Made by a program: the position numbers and the translations under genes
Shown: piece after piece, positions 21,461 through 34,222 of the stretch
Layout of the letters: the number at the start of each line of letters is the position of its first letter
Numbering within the stretch: position 1 is the stretch's first letter
Notes under the pieces: model-generated
What the model was told of the DNA's origin: nothing
Seen by the model: the letters and a program-made list of their open reading frames with translations, nothing else
Database searches by the model: none
Assembly: GCA_033439255.1 (NCBI GenBank)
Contig: CM065881.1
Coordinates: forward strand, 1 to 64,000
Direction: 5' to 3'
From: Hericium rajendrae
Taxonomy: Eukaryota > Basidiomycota > Agaricomycetes > Russulales > Hericiaceae
DNA length: 64,000 nt

Positions 21461-24244
21461 TTAACGATTTCTGCTCGGGCGTGGCTTGCGCGTCCCGTTC
21501 TGCCCATCGACGGGTGCATCCGGCGCCTTCTCTTCCTTCGCCGCGCTCTTCGCCTTGGGTCTCGACTCGAACTTCGTCTTCTTGGGCCGCTGCGGCCGCT
21601 GCGGTTTCGCAGGCACCGCAGCCACGCCCGACTCCTCTAGTCGGACGCGTTCTTCCTCTGCAGCCCACCACTTCAAGAACGCCTCTTCCTCGCGACGCGA
21701 TTGCTCCTCGGCTTGGATCTCCTTCAGCGAGCGCACGTCTTTCGTCGAGGCGCTGTCTTGCTGCTCTTGCGCGTACTGGATAGCCACGAATGACGGCGTT
21801 GGACCTGACGGCTGCACGACAGGCTGCACAGGGGGCAGGGTCCATGCGCTGCCGGAGCTCCTATACGAACTGTCAACTTCATGATCAAATATATACAGAA
21901 GAGATACGTACGCTACACCTCGTGTTGATGGTGTACCATTCTTTGCGGGACTCTGCTTCGACGGCGTGATGACAGGACCAAGTCCTGGAAGCGGCTGCGG
22001 TGGCGGCGCGCTGATGCTCGCGCTCTGACGACCAAGAGGCGGGGAAGGTTGGACGGGCTTGACTCTCGGTGTTACAGGAGCGAATGAAGCCCCTGCGACT
22101 GGGAATTCTGTCCATCGTGCTGGAGATGCTGTCGCAACAACGGATACCGCAATCTGCGAGCGCCAGGGACCCGAGGAACCTTGGCGAGAGATACCTGGAG
22201 AGCCAGAGGGGTGCTGCACTGCTGTAGTCACGTTCTGCGTCTGCATCCTATCCCTCGACGGCTGTTTCGAAACAGACGCCGCACTGCTCGCCGCAAGCTT
22301 GCTTCCTTCAGCTTCCGCCAGGATACTCTTCATGTCGACCCTGGAGAAAATGTCAACAACCGAAAGAAATGATGCAAATTGGCAACTCACTTGGGCGCAG
22401 ATGTCGTCTTTCTCCACGGACTACCCCTAAGCACGCTATCTGAAGCACCTGCATCGCCGCCTGCAGTGTCTAAGTTCAATGCAGGCACATCATCCATGAC
22501 AAATAGATCATCGCCGGACATAGTAAGCTGCGAAGCCCGCGTGGATAGATTAGGTCTGACAGTCGGACTCGTAAGTGGCGACGACGGGATCGAAGGTCGT
22601 CGAGACATCTTCGGCGAGAGCCTCGGTGATCCTTTGTTCGCGGCGCGCGGGATGATGGGGTGCGGGATGTCTTGCTCGGCGAGCCAGCTCTCGTTCTCGC
22701 TCATGGCCTCGTCCACCAGACGGTGCGACCGCGAAACGGGAGACTTCTCCAACTGAAGCAGTTGCACGTCTCGGGACAGATCCTTGATGAGCCGTGGTGT
22801 CAAGTCATCAAGGAGACGACTTTCGAGAAGGCTTTCCATGTTGACGGCCAGGTAGCGATGAAGGCTTTCTATTAACGGAAGACAGTGCAGGTATGCGGCG
22901 TCGGCAAGGACAGAGCAAACGTTGTTGAGGTTGACATATTTGAGCAGAATATCAGAGCAGATAAGGAGGAGTCGATCAAGGAGAAGCTCGTTCTGTCGCA
23001 CACGTCGTCAGCAACCTTTCAATCACCAGTACGGAATGACCTACTGCCGCAGACATGACGTCAAACATGAAGTCCAGCAGACCGTCGACAGACTCGATAA
23101 ACTCTTCAAAAAACGATCAGCTCATGCAATAGACGACAGAAACAGCGTGCACACGTACCGAGCTTCTCGAACATCTCGCCCTCCTTCCCACAGCACATGA
23201 ACCGCAGGACATACTCCATCTCGCGCCAACGCAGATGCGCCAGATTCAAAGTAATCGTCCCGTCCTCCGACCAGCGCTCCTCCGTCCACTCCTCCATATC
23301 AAAGAACTCCCCAAAGAACGTCGTCCGCGCCCTTAGCACGACCGAATGCGTGAGCACCTCACGGTCGGCGAGCTGCAGCACCACGTCCGGCCCCAAACCG
23401 GACGCAGCGGACGCGGTGCTCTGGCTCTCGTGAAAGAGCGTGATCATGTCGCGCACGAGCGTGGGCTGCGGCTCGCGCTTCGTCGCGGAGCGCAGCACGT
23501 CGTCGAGGTGCGAGAGCCCAAGGACGCGCGCGAGGCCTTGCAGGTCGCGGACGACCTGCGCCGGCTGCAGACCGCCGAGAGTCAGGGGCGCCTGCACGCG
23601 CCGCACGACGCGGTTGTCCCAGATCGCGAGTAGTTGGTCTGAGTACAGGTAATGCAGAAGGATCAGCACCGCGAGGGCATGGCCGTTACTGATGACCAGA
23701 CGTGGCAAGTCCGTTGATGAGCCAGCCGGCAGACGCAATTTGACGGACACGTTGCTGTCGCGGTCCAGCAGACTCTTCCTTCCGGACAACAGCTCTGCAA
23801 GCGCCGGGCACCGCGCCGCCAGGAGCGCGCGATGAGCTGGGAACTCGGCCCCCGACTGTACGCGCACCAGCAGATCCGCACCGTGCACCAATGGATCCCC
23901 GCGCTCGAACAGCCCGCGACCACCGTACCGCTGGCGCGACAGCTTATCTTGCACGAGGACCTCCCACAGCCCCAGGACCGCCTGCACGTCGCTCTCAATC
24001 GCGGCGTCTTCCGCGCTGTCGTCCTCCTCGTCGGAGGAAACCAGCGGCGCAGGCGACGCAGTCTCCGGCGCTGGCGGCCGCACAGACGGCTCGACGCGCT
24101 TGCCGTCCTCCGCGCCCACCCGGCGGTACTTCAACCACGGCCTAATCACAAGGAGATCCTGCGCAATACTGTTGCCCGTGATCTGCACCGGCTGCGGGCG
24201 GAACTCCATGCGCAGGGCTGCCATAGCGCCAGTATCGTTCGCGA
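21461..24244 (-). pseudogene. 5'-truncated IBtk-like gene copy (BTB and C-terminal half), left arm
   Basis: The minus strand carries the second half of the IBtk-like gene: a region with acidic VSSDEEDDSAEDAAIESD, two BTB-like parts (RVQSGAEFPAHRALLAARC near 23830; REVLTHSVVLRARTTFFGE near 23330), a BACK-like helical part (LLLDRLLLICSDILLKYV near 22960) and the charged tail (EIQAEEQSRREEEAFLKWW near 21690). The ankyrin and RCC1 exons present at 44589-46600 are absent. Homology stops at 24244 inside a coding exon, with unrelated DNA beyond. An in-frame ATG at 24224 (MAALRMEFRPQ) could still start a shorter protein of BTB plus tail, and the large frames remain open, so expression is possible. 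The end at 21461 is slightly earlier than in the full gene. Confidence 0.85.
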
Positions 24245-24289
24245 AGTCGGAAATTTTGGGCTGTATGGGCCATTTATTATCTGAAGAGG

Positions 24290-24800
24290 AAGAGACTGCG
24301 AGTGTGTTGGTCGTCGAATCCGCATATGGTGGTTGACCAAAAAGCCATGCAGACTATGATACTAGTAATGCCGAACAGGCTATCGCGGACATTGCCGAGC
24401 CTTCTTCATTCCTTCCACAACGACGACGACGCTCCTTCTAGTACTAATGTCTGTACAGTCCGTAGATTTGACGGCGGACGCCTTGTGTATCATTCACAGA
24501 GGATATTTTCCAGGAAAACCCTCCCGCGCTGATCGGCGACAATTTGAGAGTCAGAGACTGCTGCACTATTATATCACCCCCTGCTGTACCATGTGTCTCG
24601 GTCCGAGTCGGTCGGGACACGAGAGATACCATCGCCAAACATTATCGCCACAAAGCTGACGAGTTCCATTATGATGCCGAGCAGTTGCCGAGGTAAGTAA
24701 GATGCTATCGCGGTCCGCGGACATCGCTGAGCTTCCTTCCTTCCAAGCAGCCTTCAATGACTTCGGACAACGGTCCTTCTACCGACTCTAATGTTTCTCA
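24290..24800 (+). repeat. R repeat, fullest copy, beside the inner left breakpoint
   Basis: Begins at GTTGGTCGTCGAATCC and continues through TTGACCAAAAAGCCATGCAG, GCCGAGCCTTCTTCATTCC, TCTAGTACTAATGTCTGTAC and GACGGCGGACGCC to about 24570. A diverged second unit follows (24660-24800: GATGCCGAGCAGTTGCCGAG, GAGCTTCCTTCCTTCC). A reverse copy lies at 61645-61825, immediately outside the right arm. Confidence 0.8.
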
Positions 24801-25401
24801 CCCGGGTTTCTATCTGTTCAACTCGGACTGAAGTCGTTCGAGCTGCGTGCACTTGGACACCTATCCAACTACAAGCTTGTACCCAATACCTTCCTTGTAT
24901 CCGCCTAGCTTTCCCAGCTCGATCCAGAACTTGTAGGTTGGCAACATACAAAATATTCGGTACCGTATTTTGGTGCTCTCGAAGTCATCGGCTCTTCTTG
25001 ATGGCTTTCCACTAGACTCCGAGAGAAATGAGATATGGGCGTGCGGGACTCGGTCTACATAGAGATTGATGCATGTTTGGTTTACTTGCATCCGTCTCTT
25101 CAGTGAAGACTCCTTCGACACGACGGAAATGTTTTTTCCGGCTCTGGTAACGTTCGATTCATTTCGACATTTGTTCGCTGCGGCTATGACCATACGTTAG
25201 ATCGCAGCTAACATGATCACCATCCAGGTCAGATGTTCTGTTTCGCATCGCACCGCCAATGCGTCATTTGTTTCCTCTTCAACGTCGTCCATGGTTCGAA
25301 TGATCCAGGCCGATAGCGTTTCACCATTTAACCAGGGCAACAGCAACGCGACCCTATCTGGCCATCTCAGCTCGCATGCCTCAGCTCACTCTTCGTTCAT
25401 C
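24801..25401. other. Gene-free stretch
   Basis: Only short, overlapping open frames with no protein-like character on either strand. No repeat or hairpin stands out. Confidence 0.5.
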
Positions 25402-25899
25402 TCAGTCATCTATGGCATCTCCGCGGCCCACCCAAATACGCTCGTGAGAAAACGTGTCAGCATCACAATGGACGAGAAGTACGTATCTTTGCATTGCGTG
25501 TATCACGCTTTCTATGCCATGTACGCTTTCATTGATGGACATGAGATGATCGTCGTTGGCGTTCTGTAGTGTCAGAATCTGTCCCGGGAGTTGAATTTCC
25601 GCCTCATCCTGTCCTTGTTCCTTCCTTGCCAATTTAATCAGGGTGTGAAATGAAAGGTTCCAGGCAACAAAGGTACAGCTCAAATCTTCTCTGCTCCATT
25701 CTAGATGGAGCAACAATTTCTGCGACATCAGTGTCAACTCCAGACAGCATGCGCAAAGCGTATGGCCACATGCATTCCACCGGTATACAACGGCTGTTCG
25801 GTTTTTGACGTCAATTTCATCCCAGTCCCAAACCGTGAGTTTCAGCATGGCTAAAGGAGCTGCTTGAGGTTGACAGATCTCCGACTCGGATTCGGCCAC
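25402..25899 (-). CDS. Hypothetical protein (doubtful)
   Basis: A 165-codon minus-strand frame begins MAESESEICQPQ and contains KLTVWDWDEIDVKNRTAV and LLHLEWSREDLSC. A shorter overlapping frame in another phase (from 25945, MARKWKVEALQKQ) may be an upstream exon, since a donor GTACTG follows EALQKQ. I recognise no family, and the C-terminal part looks random. It could be a decayed or mis-bounded gene. Confidence 0.25.
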   Translation of the reverse strand: MAESESEICQPQAAPLAMLKLTVWDWDEIDVKNRTAVVYRWNACGHTLCACCLELTLMSQKLLLHLEWSREDLSCTFVAWNLSFHTLIKLARKEQGQDEAEIQLPGQILTLQNANDDHLMSINESVHGIESVIHAMQRYVLLVHCDADTFSHERIWVGRGDAIDD

Positions 25900-26214
25900 G
25901 GAACAGTACCTGCTTCTGCAGCGCCTCGACCTTCCACTTCCTGGCCATGCGTTGTTGGAGAAGCATTGTACTTGGCACGTTTCCGCGCATCTCGTAACTC
26001 AAGGTACTTGTGCCCAACTGAGCAGCATCCACGTCACTATCACTTAACTGATCATGGGCTGTTTCACCAAACCATTGCTGTTTCCGTCATACACGCGTTT
26101 CATCTAATATAGGTGCGAAGGCTCCGCTCAGCCTATATATCTTCTGCTGCTTGGCCGTTTGGGCGCCTTCCGCCGCTTCGCACCCGCCAACCTCGCCGCG
26201 AGCTAGGTAAGGAC

Positions 26215-27575
26215 ATGGCCACCTTCGGCATCAATTCAGCCTTTCTCTTCGCTGTCTGGGGTGGCGGGATTCTCTGGGGTGAGCCTCTGTCTTCTTACGA
26301 GTGTGCCCCAGTCTCACGCCCGAGACTAGGCATCTTTAGCTGCGCGATCACTTACGCCCTGTACATCCTGCGGCGCGCACATGCGAAGAGCGGAGGCCAT
26401 CGTTCTGTCTATATCAGCGGCATCACTATTGTTGTCCTGTCGGTATATTTTCCTTCTCAACATCTTTCTTTGATTCAGATTTCAACTCCAGATACTTGCT
26501 TGCGACCATCTACCTATGCCTCGGTGTTTTCCAAGTATATGTTGGCTTCATCCAAACGTCCCCAGATCAACAGATCGACTATTTCTTCGATAATAGCGGC
26601 GGCGTCAACCAAGCCAAGAACTTCATCTACCTGTTCAGCGTGCGCATTCCCACTTTATTCCACGAGGTGAACGTACTCATCGATCGGCAATGCAGATGTG
26701 GATCTCCGACGGCGTGGTCGTCTGGCGTTGCTACGCCATCTGGAACCATGACAAGCGTGTCATCACGATCCCGGTTCTCCTCCTCTGCATGGCCATCGGT
26801 GAGTAGCAACAGCTTCATCACGCACTTCCTGGGCTGAGCATGCATACACGACTCCAGCAAGCGGGCTGATCGGCGAATCCCAGTTTCTGGTTCCCGTGCC
26901 AAGCATTGCAAATGCCGGGAACTGGGGCACCGCGCTGTACGCCCTCTCGCTCACTCTGAACGCGGGAACAACACTTCTGACTGCAGGCCGGCTCTGGTGA
27001 GAAGTCGCTCACTACCTCCCTTTTTCCGAATGCTGACGCGAGCGAACGAGCAGGTATTTGACATCGCTATCGGCTATCCGGAGTGACAAAATGAAGAGGT
27101 ACCGAATTATCATCCTCGCCACCATCGACTCTGCCGTTGCGATGGCCGTGGCGCGGATCATCGAGTTCGTGCTCTTCCTGATTTCGCCAGACGGCCCTGT
27201 CGGGAACAACGCCTTCTACACCGTCACAGACCTGATGCCGCAGATCTGCGTAAGCGTCTCGTCTTCGCCGTTCCGCTGCTACTTGTTGATGCTGTGCTCA
27301 CGCTGCAGGGCATCGTCCCGACGGCCATCGTTGTGGTTGTCTACTCGCGGCGGGGAGTCATCGACACGTACCACGAGTCTATCGCCCCGCATTCGGCTGG
27401 GCGCCGCATGGCTATGACGGACACAGACGATCTGGAGCATTCCGTCGGAGGGCTCACGACGGACGACCGTGGTTTTAACTATGGGCTCACCATGGCGCAG
27501 AACGAACCTGAGGACTTCAAGTCGGCGCATGTGCGTACCGGCACTGTTTCAGTGACGGACACGAAGCAGGGCTAA
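26215..27575 (+). CDS. Seven-helix membrane protein of unknown function (basidiomycete orphan family)
   Basis: Multi-exon plus-strand gene from MATFGINSAFLFAVWGGG (26215) to SVTDTKQG (27575). After splicing I see about seven hydrophobic segments, including FLFAVWGGGILWG, FSCAITYALYIL, VVLLSV/YLLATIYLCLGVFQ, VITIPVLLLCMAI, ALYALSLTLNAGTTLL, IIEFVLFLI and CGIVPTAIVVVVYS. Between helices it reads QMWISDGVVVWRCYAIW, a motif of a large family of basidiomycete seven-transmembrane proteins annotated only as hypothetical or receptor-like. The C-terminus is hydrophilic and probably cytoplasmic. At least six short introns are needed to link the frames; edges are approximate. No ligand or signalling partner can be inferred from the sequence. 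Confidence 0.8.
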
Positions 27576-28069
27576 GTACTTGGGGTCAGCGAGTGCATAT
27601 TTACGGGGATAGATACTTTTCTTGTTTCAATCTTGTAATCGTCTTGGAATTGTTCTTTTACAATCGTATACATCGGGATAAGCCAGATGGGAGGTATAGC
27701 ATCTATGAACATCAAGCTTGATGAGCTGATGCCCGCGCGACTGGTATGTCAAGGGCATCAAAGAGAACACACCACTCTTAAGGCTAGATGCGCAAGAGAG
27801 TTCGAAACAGCCTTCGCGAGTCGACTAACTTGCTGGACGGGAGAAAGTAATACGTACGTTTCAGGAAAAATGATTGACACTATCAAATTTCATTGCGAGG
27901 TGTAGAGTAGTATACAGTGTGATAGATGGTCTGTAGAGTAATGAACTATGAGCTACAATGTATGAGTGGGGGTTTCATTTCAGAGGTGGCCTATGCAAAG
28001 CAAAGTGTACGTCCTCGAGGTGGGCCAATCCCCCGAAGTGCAGTAACATTAGTGTCCTAGAATCCATGT
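27576..28069. other. Intergenic, 3' ends of two converging genes
   Basis: Lies between the stop of the membrane-protein gene and the stop of Hsp78. AT-richer than the genes. I see no repeat or further frame in it. Confidence 0.6.
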
Positions 28070-31000
28070 CTAGGGAGCAGTCGCGACAGGCGTAGGCTCA
28101 GGCGTATGAACGCTCGCATCCGGCTCGTGGTTGTCCTGAATATCTAGGTTCTCCCCATCTTCGCTCACTCGCACTTTCACAACGTCGCCGTCGCTAGTGC
28201 GTCCGGCATGCGCATGAGCAAGCAGTCAAATATCCGCGGAAAAATGAACACGCGTACCGAATAGTCCCGTTCAACAGCTTCTGCGCAAGCGGGAAGAGCA
28301 CCTTCGTGCGCACGACGCGCGCGATCGCCCGCGCGCCATATACGGTCGAGTAGCCGTGCTCCGCCAGCCACCGCCGCGCGCCCTCGTCGACGTCGATCGA
28401 GATACGGCGCGGCTTCAGCCGGTCCGCGACGTCGTTCAGTCGGAGGGAGACGACCTGCAGAATCGAGTCCTTCGAGAGCTTGTTGAAGACTTGCATGGAG
28501 TCGAGGCGGTTGAGGAGCTCGGGCGGAAAGAACTCGGATGTGCGCTCGAGGACTTCGTTGCGCGCTTCGGGGGTGACGATCCCGTTCGCGTCGGTTGCGG
28601 TGGTGTGCGCGAGGATGTCGCTCCCTGGAAACTACCATGAGGACAAAGTTTTAAATGTGAGGCTGGTTCAAAGCGCACCGAGATTGCTAGTCATGCAGAT
28701 GATGGTGTTCTACGAGAATACGGATTTCAGAAAGACAACCACCTGAGATTGTAACAACACTACACACCTTAAAGTCCACCTTCCGGCCCTGACTGTCAGT
28801 GATGCTGCCCTCATCCAAGATCTGCAGCAAGATCATCGACACGTCCTTGTGCGCCTTCTCCAGTTCATCCAGCAGAATGACGGCTGTACGCAATATGTCA
28901 ATGTCGATACATAAGGGATTGTCTCAACGACGAACCGTAAGGCCTTCGACGAACCGCTTCCGTCAATTGACCTGCATGCAATACGACTTGAGTCTGATAC
29001 GGAGAAAGATACGGAAGATACTTACCGCCTTCCTCGAATCCGACGTATCCGGGAGCCGCTCCGATCAGACGAGACATCGTATGCCTGTCATGATACTAAC
29101 GAAAGGCGCGAGGCGTCAGCACACAGTGACAGCACAGAATATGCTCTTTAAAGCCATACCTCCGACATGTTGATATTGATCAACCCCTTTTGCTCATCGT
29201 TGAAAAGGAACCCGGCGAGAGCTTTGCACAGTTCAGTCTACGACCGCATGAGTTCACAATAGATATGAGGAAAACACCACCCGCACCTTGCCAACACCGG
29301 TAGGTCCCAAGAACAAGAACGAGGCGACAGGACGGTTAGGTGCTTGCAGACCCGCACGCGATATACGGACCGCGTCGCTGACAGCCTGCACGACGTGGTC
29401 CTGTCCGACCACGCGTTTCTTCAACACGTCTTCCATCTACACGATAACACGCCCATAGTCAACAACAGCAGTATCTGAGTGACTTGCCATGCACTTACAT
29501 GAACGAGCTTATCCCGCTCGCCCTTGAGCAGGTTCTGCACGGGGATGCCCGTCGCCTTAGCCACGACGCGCGCGATGTCGTTCGACGTCACGCGGTCATG
29601 CAGCATCGGCAGCGGCGCCTCCGCGTTCTCGTCCACGCGCTCGCCCTCGACGGGCAGCTGTCTTTCGAGCTCCGGGATGGTCGAGAAACGCAGGCGCGAC
29701 GCGAGCTCGTACTGCCCTTGGCGCTGGGCGACCTCGAGGTCGTACTTTGCCTGCTCGAGCTTCTCCTTGATGTCCTTGATGCGCTGCAGGCGCGCGCGCT
29801 CTGTCGGATGTCCGTCAGCTGCGAGTCCGGACTTCTAAAGGGACAAAGATGCTCACCGGCTTGCCATATTGCGGTGAGCGCAGTCGCCTCCTCGCGCTTG
29901 TGTTGTAGGTCCTCCTCGAGCTTCTTCCTGCGCTCCTGGCTGAAGACGTCGGACTCGTTCTTCAGGCTCTCGAGCTCGATCTGGATCGTGACGACGTCGC
30001 GGTCGAGCTGCTCGAGCTCGTCCGGCTTGGACTCCTGCGCGAGGCGTAATGAGGACGCGGCCTCGTCCACGAGGTCGATGGCCTTGTCGGGCAGGAAGCG
30101 ATCGGAGATGTACCGTGCGGAGTAGACGGCAGCTACAGGACAGTCAGCGATATACATAGCATCTGCGTTGGTAAATTGGTAAACCTACCTGTGACCAGTG
30201 CGCCGTCGGAAATTTCGACACCGTGGTGGACTTCATACCGAGATTTGAGGCCGCGGAGGATGGATATGGTCGTGTCAACCGAAGGTTCGTCGATCTGCAC
30301 CGGCTGGAAGCGACGCTCAAGAGCGGCGTCCTTGCCAATGGTCTTCCTATACTCCTCGGCTGGAGGACGGGGCTGTCAGGCAGGGAAAGGTGGAAAGCAC
30401 GCGTACTCACGTGTTGTAGCGCCGACGAGCTGCAGACCTCGAGCGAGTGCGGGTTTGATCATTTGTCCTGCGTCAATGCTGCCTTCTGCCTTGCCCAGTT
30501 GGAACAGAGTATCTAAAAGACATACATGAGAATATGGAGACTGGTGTTCACATTCCAGAGTGACGTACGGACTTCATCAATGAAGCAAATGACATTGCCC
30601 ATCTGTAAGAAACGGTCAGCCAACGGCCCCACGGATAAATTCAGGAACGACATGCCTCATCCTCGATATCACGGATCAATGCCTTGAATTTCTCTTCGAA
30701 CTGACCACGGATTCCTGAGCCTGCCATGATCGCAGAGAGGTCGATGGACAGGACTCTCTTATTATGCAAGGACTGCGTCGACCGGTGAATGACCGCTGTC
30801 AATACTGCCATTGACGGCTCACCTCTGGCACCTCCTTGGCAACAATTCGACTGGCCAAACCTTCAAGGATCGCGGTCTTACCCACACCGGGAGGGCCAAT
30901 AAGCTAGCAGCGCCGCGTCAGTTCCTGAGGTTCGGCAAGGAGCGGGTTACTTACGACTGGATTGGACTTAGTTCGACGTGATAGAACTGCGGGTTTCATG

Positions 31001-31498
31001 AGTAATAAGTATTCTTCTGAACAGGAAACGCAACGCACTTTGTATGGTACGGCGAATTTCTGGAGTGATGAAACGGGTCAGAACACTGATTCCTATGACG
31101 CGCTAGAGCTGCGCACGCACCTTCGTCCCTGCCAATGGTTGGGTCAAGCTTCCCCGACCTTGCCATCTCGGTAAGGTCAATGCTCTACACAGAACACTCG
31201 TCAAATACATAGAACTGACGAATAAGAAATGACAACGCACGTATTCCTTCAGTGCTTCCCCTTTCGAGTGCTCCGGCGGCATCGAGAAACCAGGGAAACC
31301 TCCCTTTCCTCCCGCTCCATTCGGCGGTGGTGAAGCGTACCCTCGCACTGGTGCGCCGTGCACAACGGAGGCTACTAATGTTCCCTGCGCGTTTCGAAGT
31401 AGGCCCGTTCGAAGTAGGCCCGCGCTCGGGCGGAAACGTAGGGGTGTACGTGTAATGACATGCTTGGGGACCGTTCGGGGTGACAGACCACGCAACAT
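28070..31498 (-). CDS. HSP78: Mitochondrial Hsp78 / ClpB-type disaggregase
   Basis: Minus-strand gene of many exons. The N-terminus [20 protein letters not shown] is rich in Arg and Ser/Thr with no acidic residues, typical of a mitochondrial presequence. AAA+ domain 1 has [19 protein letters not shown] near 30885. A coiled-coil M domain runs at 29990-29710. Domain 2 has [17 protein letters not shown] near 29420, GPTGVGK near 29300, [19 protein letters not shown] near 28860, and the ClpB C-terminal domain ([18 protein letters not shown] near 28520) ends with EPTPVATAP. Hsp78 is an ATP-driven hexamer that, with mitochondrial Hsp70, resolubilises aggregated matrix proteins. ATG at 31498 was chosen because it begins the presequence; a longer frame upstream lacks targeting character. 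A heat-shock element lies upstream. Confidence 0.93.
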
Positions 31499-31622
31499 TC
31501 CTACACAAAGCCAGAGAGATGAAGAAGTGAAACTAACAGGCAAAACCAGCCGCAGAATATATAGTGAAGGTGACGGTTAGCTGGGAGGAAAGCCGAGCAC
31601 GTTCTGGATTCGGAATAGGGGG

Positions 31623-31640
31623 GAACCTTCCGGACCATTC
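31623..31640 (-). promoter_or_regulatory. Heat-shock element upstream of Hsp78
   Basis: GAACCTTCCGGACCATTC gives alternating pentamer cores GAA-nn-TTC-nn-GAC-nn-TTC with three of four exact. It lies about 125-142 bp upstream of the Hsp78 ATG, with a TATATA sequence at about 31556-31561 between it and the start. This is the arrangement expected for binding of heat-shock factor. Confidence 0.7.
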
Positions 31641-31950
31641 GGCCCGCCGGCTTAGGCCGCGACGTCATTCCACTTTGCCGCTCGCAGTGGTCAAATGGTT
31701 CAAGTCAACATCGACTTGAAGTCAACGTTCAGCGCTCAGCTGGCAAACTTCAAGGCGTACGTGTAGACTTTAAGTTGTATATCGTAAACGGCCATACTGT
31801 AATCTACGCGAAGGGCCTCAATCTGTCAAATCTCATAATGTGAGTGCCTTGTTTTTGACTACAGTAGATTTGACTACGGCTCTCCGCCATCTAGACCATC
31901 TAGATTAGAGTCACAGTGACAAGGTTCGCGATATAACTTATCTATCCACC

Positions 31951-33813
31951 ATGATAAAGCACTGGCCAACTCTTGCAGCCTTTCTACTCGCAACAAGCAT
32001 GCCCACCCTCTCTGTTCCTCTGAACCAGCGCGAAGAGCATCAACGCGCCTTTGAACGACCCACTGCACGCGGACCCGCACCGCTCCCCGTCCCGAATCCC
32101 ACGCGCTCGTTCTGGATCGATTCTGCCCCGGACGCTAACCCTCTCGCGAAGGAAGGCAGCACGGGCGCACTGACTGAAGATGCTGACATCTGCATCATCG
32201 GCTCAGGTATCACTGGCGTGTCTGCGGCGTATCATCTCGCAAAGGCCGTCGAGACAGACCCTTCACTCGGCCCTTTGAAGGTCGTCATTCTGGAAGCGCG
32301 TGATTTCTGTAAGTATATATGGGGTCTTTCAGGGTATATGGCTCTAATTCTCTTCGCGATAAGGCTCTGGCGCAACTGGTATGTCCTGGTGCTCGGCGGG
32401 GAGCTTGACTTACAATGTCATCAGGCAGGAACGGTGGTCATCTTGCGCCCAATCCATTCTTTGACTTCGATGATAGCACTGCTTCATTCGGCCTCGACGA
32501 AGCCAAGAAGGGTATCGCCATAGAGCACTATACCGTGGACGAGATATTGAAGATAATTCTGGCCGAAGGCCTCGAAGATGCTGTAGATCTGGTTTCAGGT
32601 GGACGCACGAATCTCTTTTTTACAGAACAGGAGCGCCAGAGTGCACTCGCTGCATTCAATGCGGCGAAGGATGCTGGCCTCGACCCCTCTGACGTGGAGT
32701 GGTTCAGTCAAGAGGAGGTTGAGAAGGTTAGTACCCTTGTACGTCTCGCTTCGGGGCCAGTGATTGATGCACCTATCAGAGATACGGCGCATCTTACCCC
32801 GCCGTCCGTCATAATGGGGGTAACCTCTGGCCTCTCAAATTGGTAACCCAATTGTTCAACCTCGCGAAGAAGACACCAGGATTTTCTTTTTCCCTGCACC
32901 TGCACACGAATACGCCAGTTACTGCAATCTCCTCGCTCGATTCGGGCGCACCTCGTCGCTGGTCGGTAAATACTCCTCGTGGGAGCACATCGTGCTCCTA
33001 CGTCTTGCACGCCTCGAACGGCTACGCATCACATCTCCTTCCCCACCTCACAGGTCCAGAGGGCATTATCCCCGTCCGCGGCCAGATCATCGCTGTCCGC
33101 GCCGACGCAGACGCAGACGCAATCACAACTTCAGGCTGGACAGGAAACGACCACCTGGAGTATTGGTTCCCGCGCCCCCTGAAAGCTGACGAGGAGGAAA
33201 AGAACCCGCTCGTCATCCTTGGTGGAGGCAGAGAAGTGGCCCAGCGGCCGTTCGAGTTCGACCAGACGGATGACTCGGAGCTCAATCAGGACGTCGGCCG
33301 CGTGCTGCGCGACTTCCTTCCGGGCGTGTTCCCTGGGAAGTTCGAAGTCGGGAAAGAGCCGGAGATGGAATGGGTACGGATACGCGACACTTGCATACTG
33401 CTGCTCTGACGTGTTTCCCAGACCGGCATCATGGGCTTCACCAAGACCGGCGATCCTTTTGTGAGCCTCAATGCGCGCCAGTGACAGGATTGGCGGACTG
33501 ACGCGCAGGCGCCCAGGTCGGACCTGTGCTAAATCCAGACAACCCCACGGATAATTCCTACCAGGGCCAATTTATCTCAGCAGGTTATTCCGGCCACGGC
33601 ATGCCCCGCGCATTCGCATGGTGCGTTTATCCTTTGCAGCAGACCGCGACGTACGTATCTCACCACGCAACCAATCCGCATTGAAATAGCGCGGAGGCCG
33701 TGGCAGGGATGATAACCGCTGAGTTGGGACAGAAAGCATGGACCCCGCCGGTCTGGCTCCCCGTGCATTATCTGACCACGAACCGGACGCAAGGCGACGT
33801 CGCCCGGACGTGA
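31951..33813 (+). CDS. FAD-dependent oxidoreductase, D-amino-acid-oxidase fold (DAO/GlpO-like)
   Basis: Starts MIKHWPTLAAFLLATSMPTL, a plausible signal peptide, so entry to the secretory route is likely. The dinucleotide-binding motif CIIGSGITGVSAAYHLAK lies near 32195. A second conserved segment, CSGATGRNGGHLAPN, is assembled from three exons, including a 15-nt micro-exon at 32364-32378. Later come PVRGQIIAV near 33080, YWFPRP near 33165 and the C-terminal FISAGYSGHGMPRAFACAEAV, usual for this fold (FAD contact). The gene ends TQGDVART at 33813. Such proteins oxidise amines or amino acids using FAD; the substrate cannot be told. It is divergent from Hsp78, with 452 bp between the starts. Six or so short introns. 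Confidence 0.85.
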
Positions 33814-34222
33814 CCTTGAATCTTGATGGAGATTGACTTTGTCTCGATGGGCAGATCCCTCGGTTTCGGCCCTGGTCGGACGTAATTGGTATAGCGACAT
33901 CCACGTATGGTTCGGAGAGAGATGTAAATCAGATGTTGCTTTGTTTCTTTGTTTCTGGTCGGCGAAGTGAAGTAGGATAGAAGGCGGCCATGCATTTATC
34001 GAGGGAGCCAGGATCTGGCGTCACTCGAGGCGCTTCCTGCGTAGTTAGAAGGCCGCGCGGCTCCCGATAACAGGTGCGATAATGGCCGTGGGCGTCGTCT
34101 TGGGGAGTATAGCCTGTATGTTCGTCGAGGTATGTTCAGCACAACCGGCCGCGCTGAGCGGGGTTACATGAACGCTCGCGCCCCCTGTTGAATAAGCGCC
34201 TAAACCTCTCCCTGTTCGCATC
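33814..34222. other. Intergenic stretch
   Basis: Between the oxidoreductase stop and the ATG of the RCC1/PHD gene. No repeat or protein-like frame seen. It should contain the promoter of the downstream gene, but no clear TATA box was found. Confidence 0.5.

Larger units (their letters stand above)
11319..24244 (+). repeat. Left arm of a large inverted duplication
   Basis: The whole stretch is matched in reverse complement by 46602-61640. The match starts at TAAGGTCGTTA (11319; 61640 on the other side) and ends at TCGCGAA (24238-24244; 46602-46608). All gene copies occur in mirrored order and orientation. By eye the last 180 residues of the protease-like copies differ at 11 positions (about 94% identical). 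The left arm lacks two transposons present in the right arm. Confidence 0.93.
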
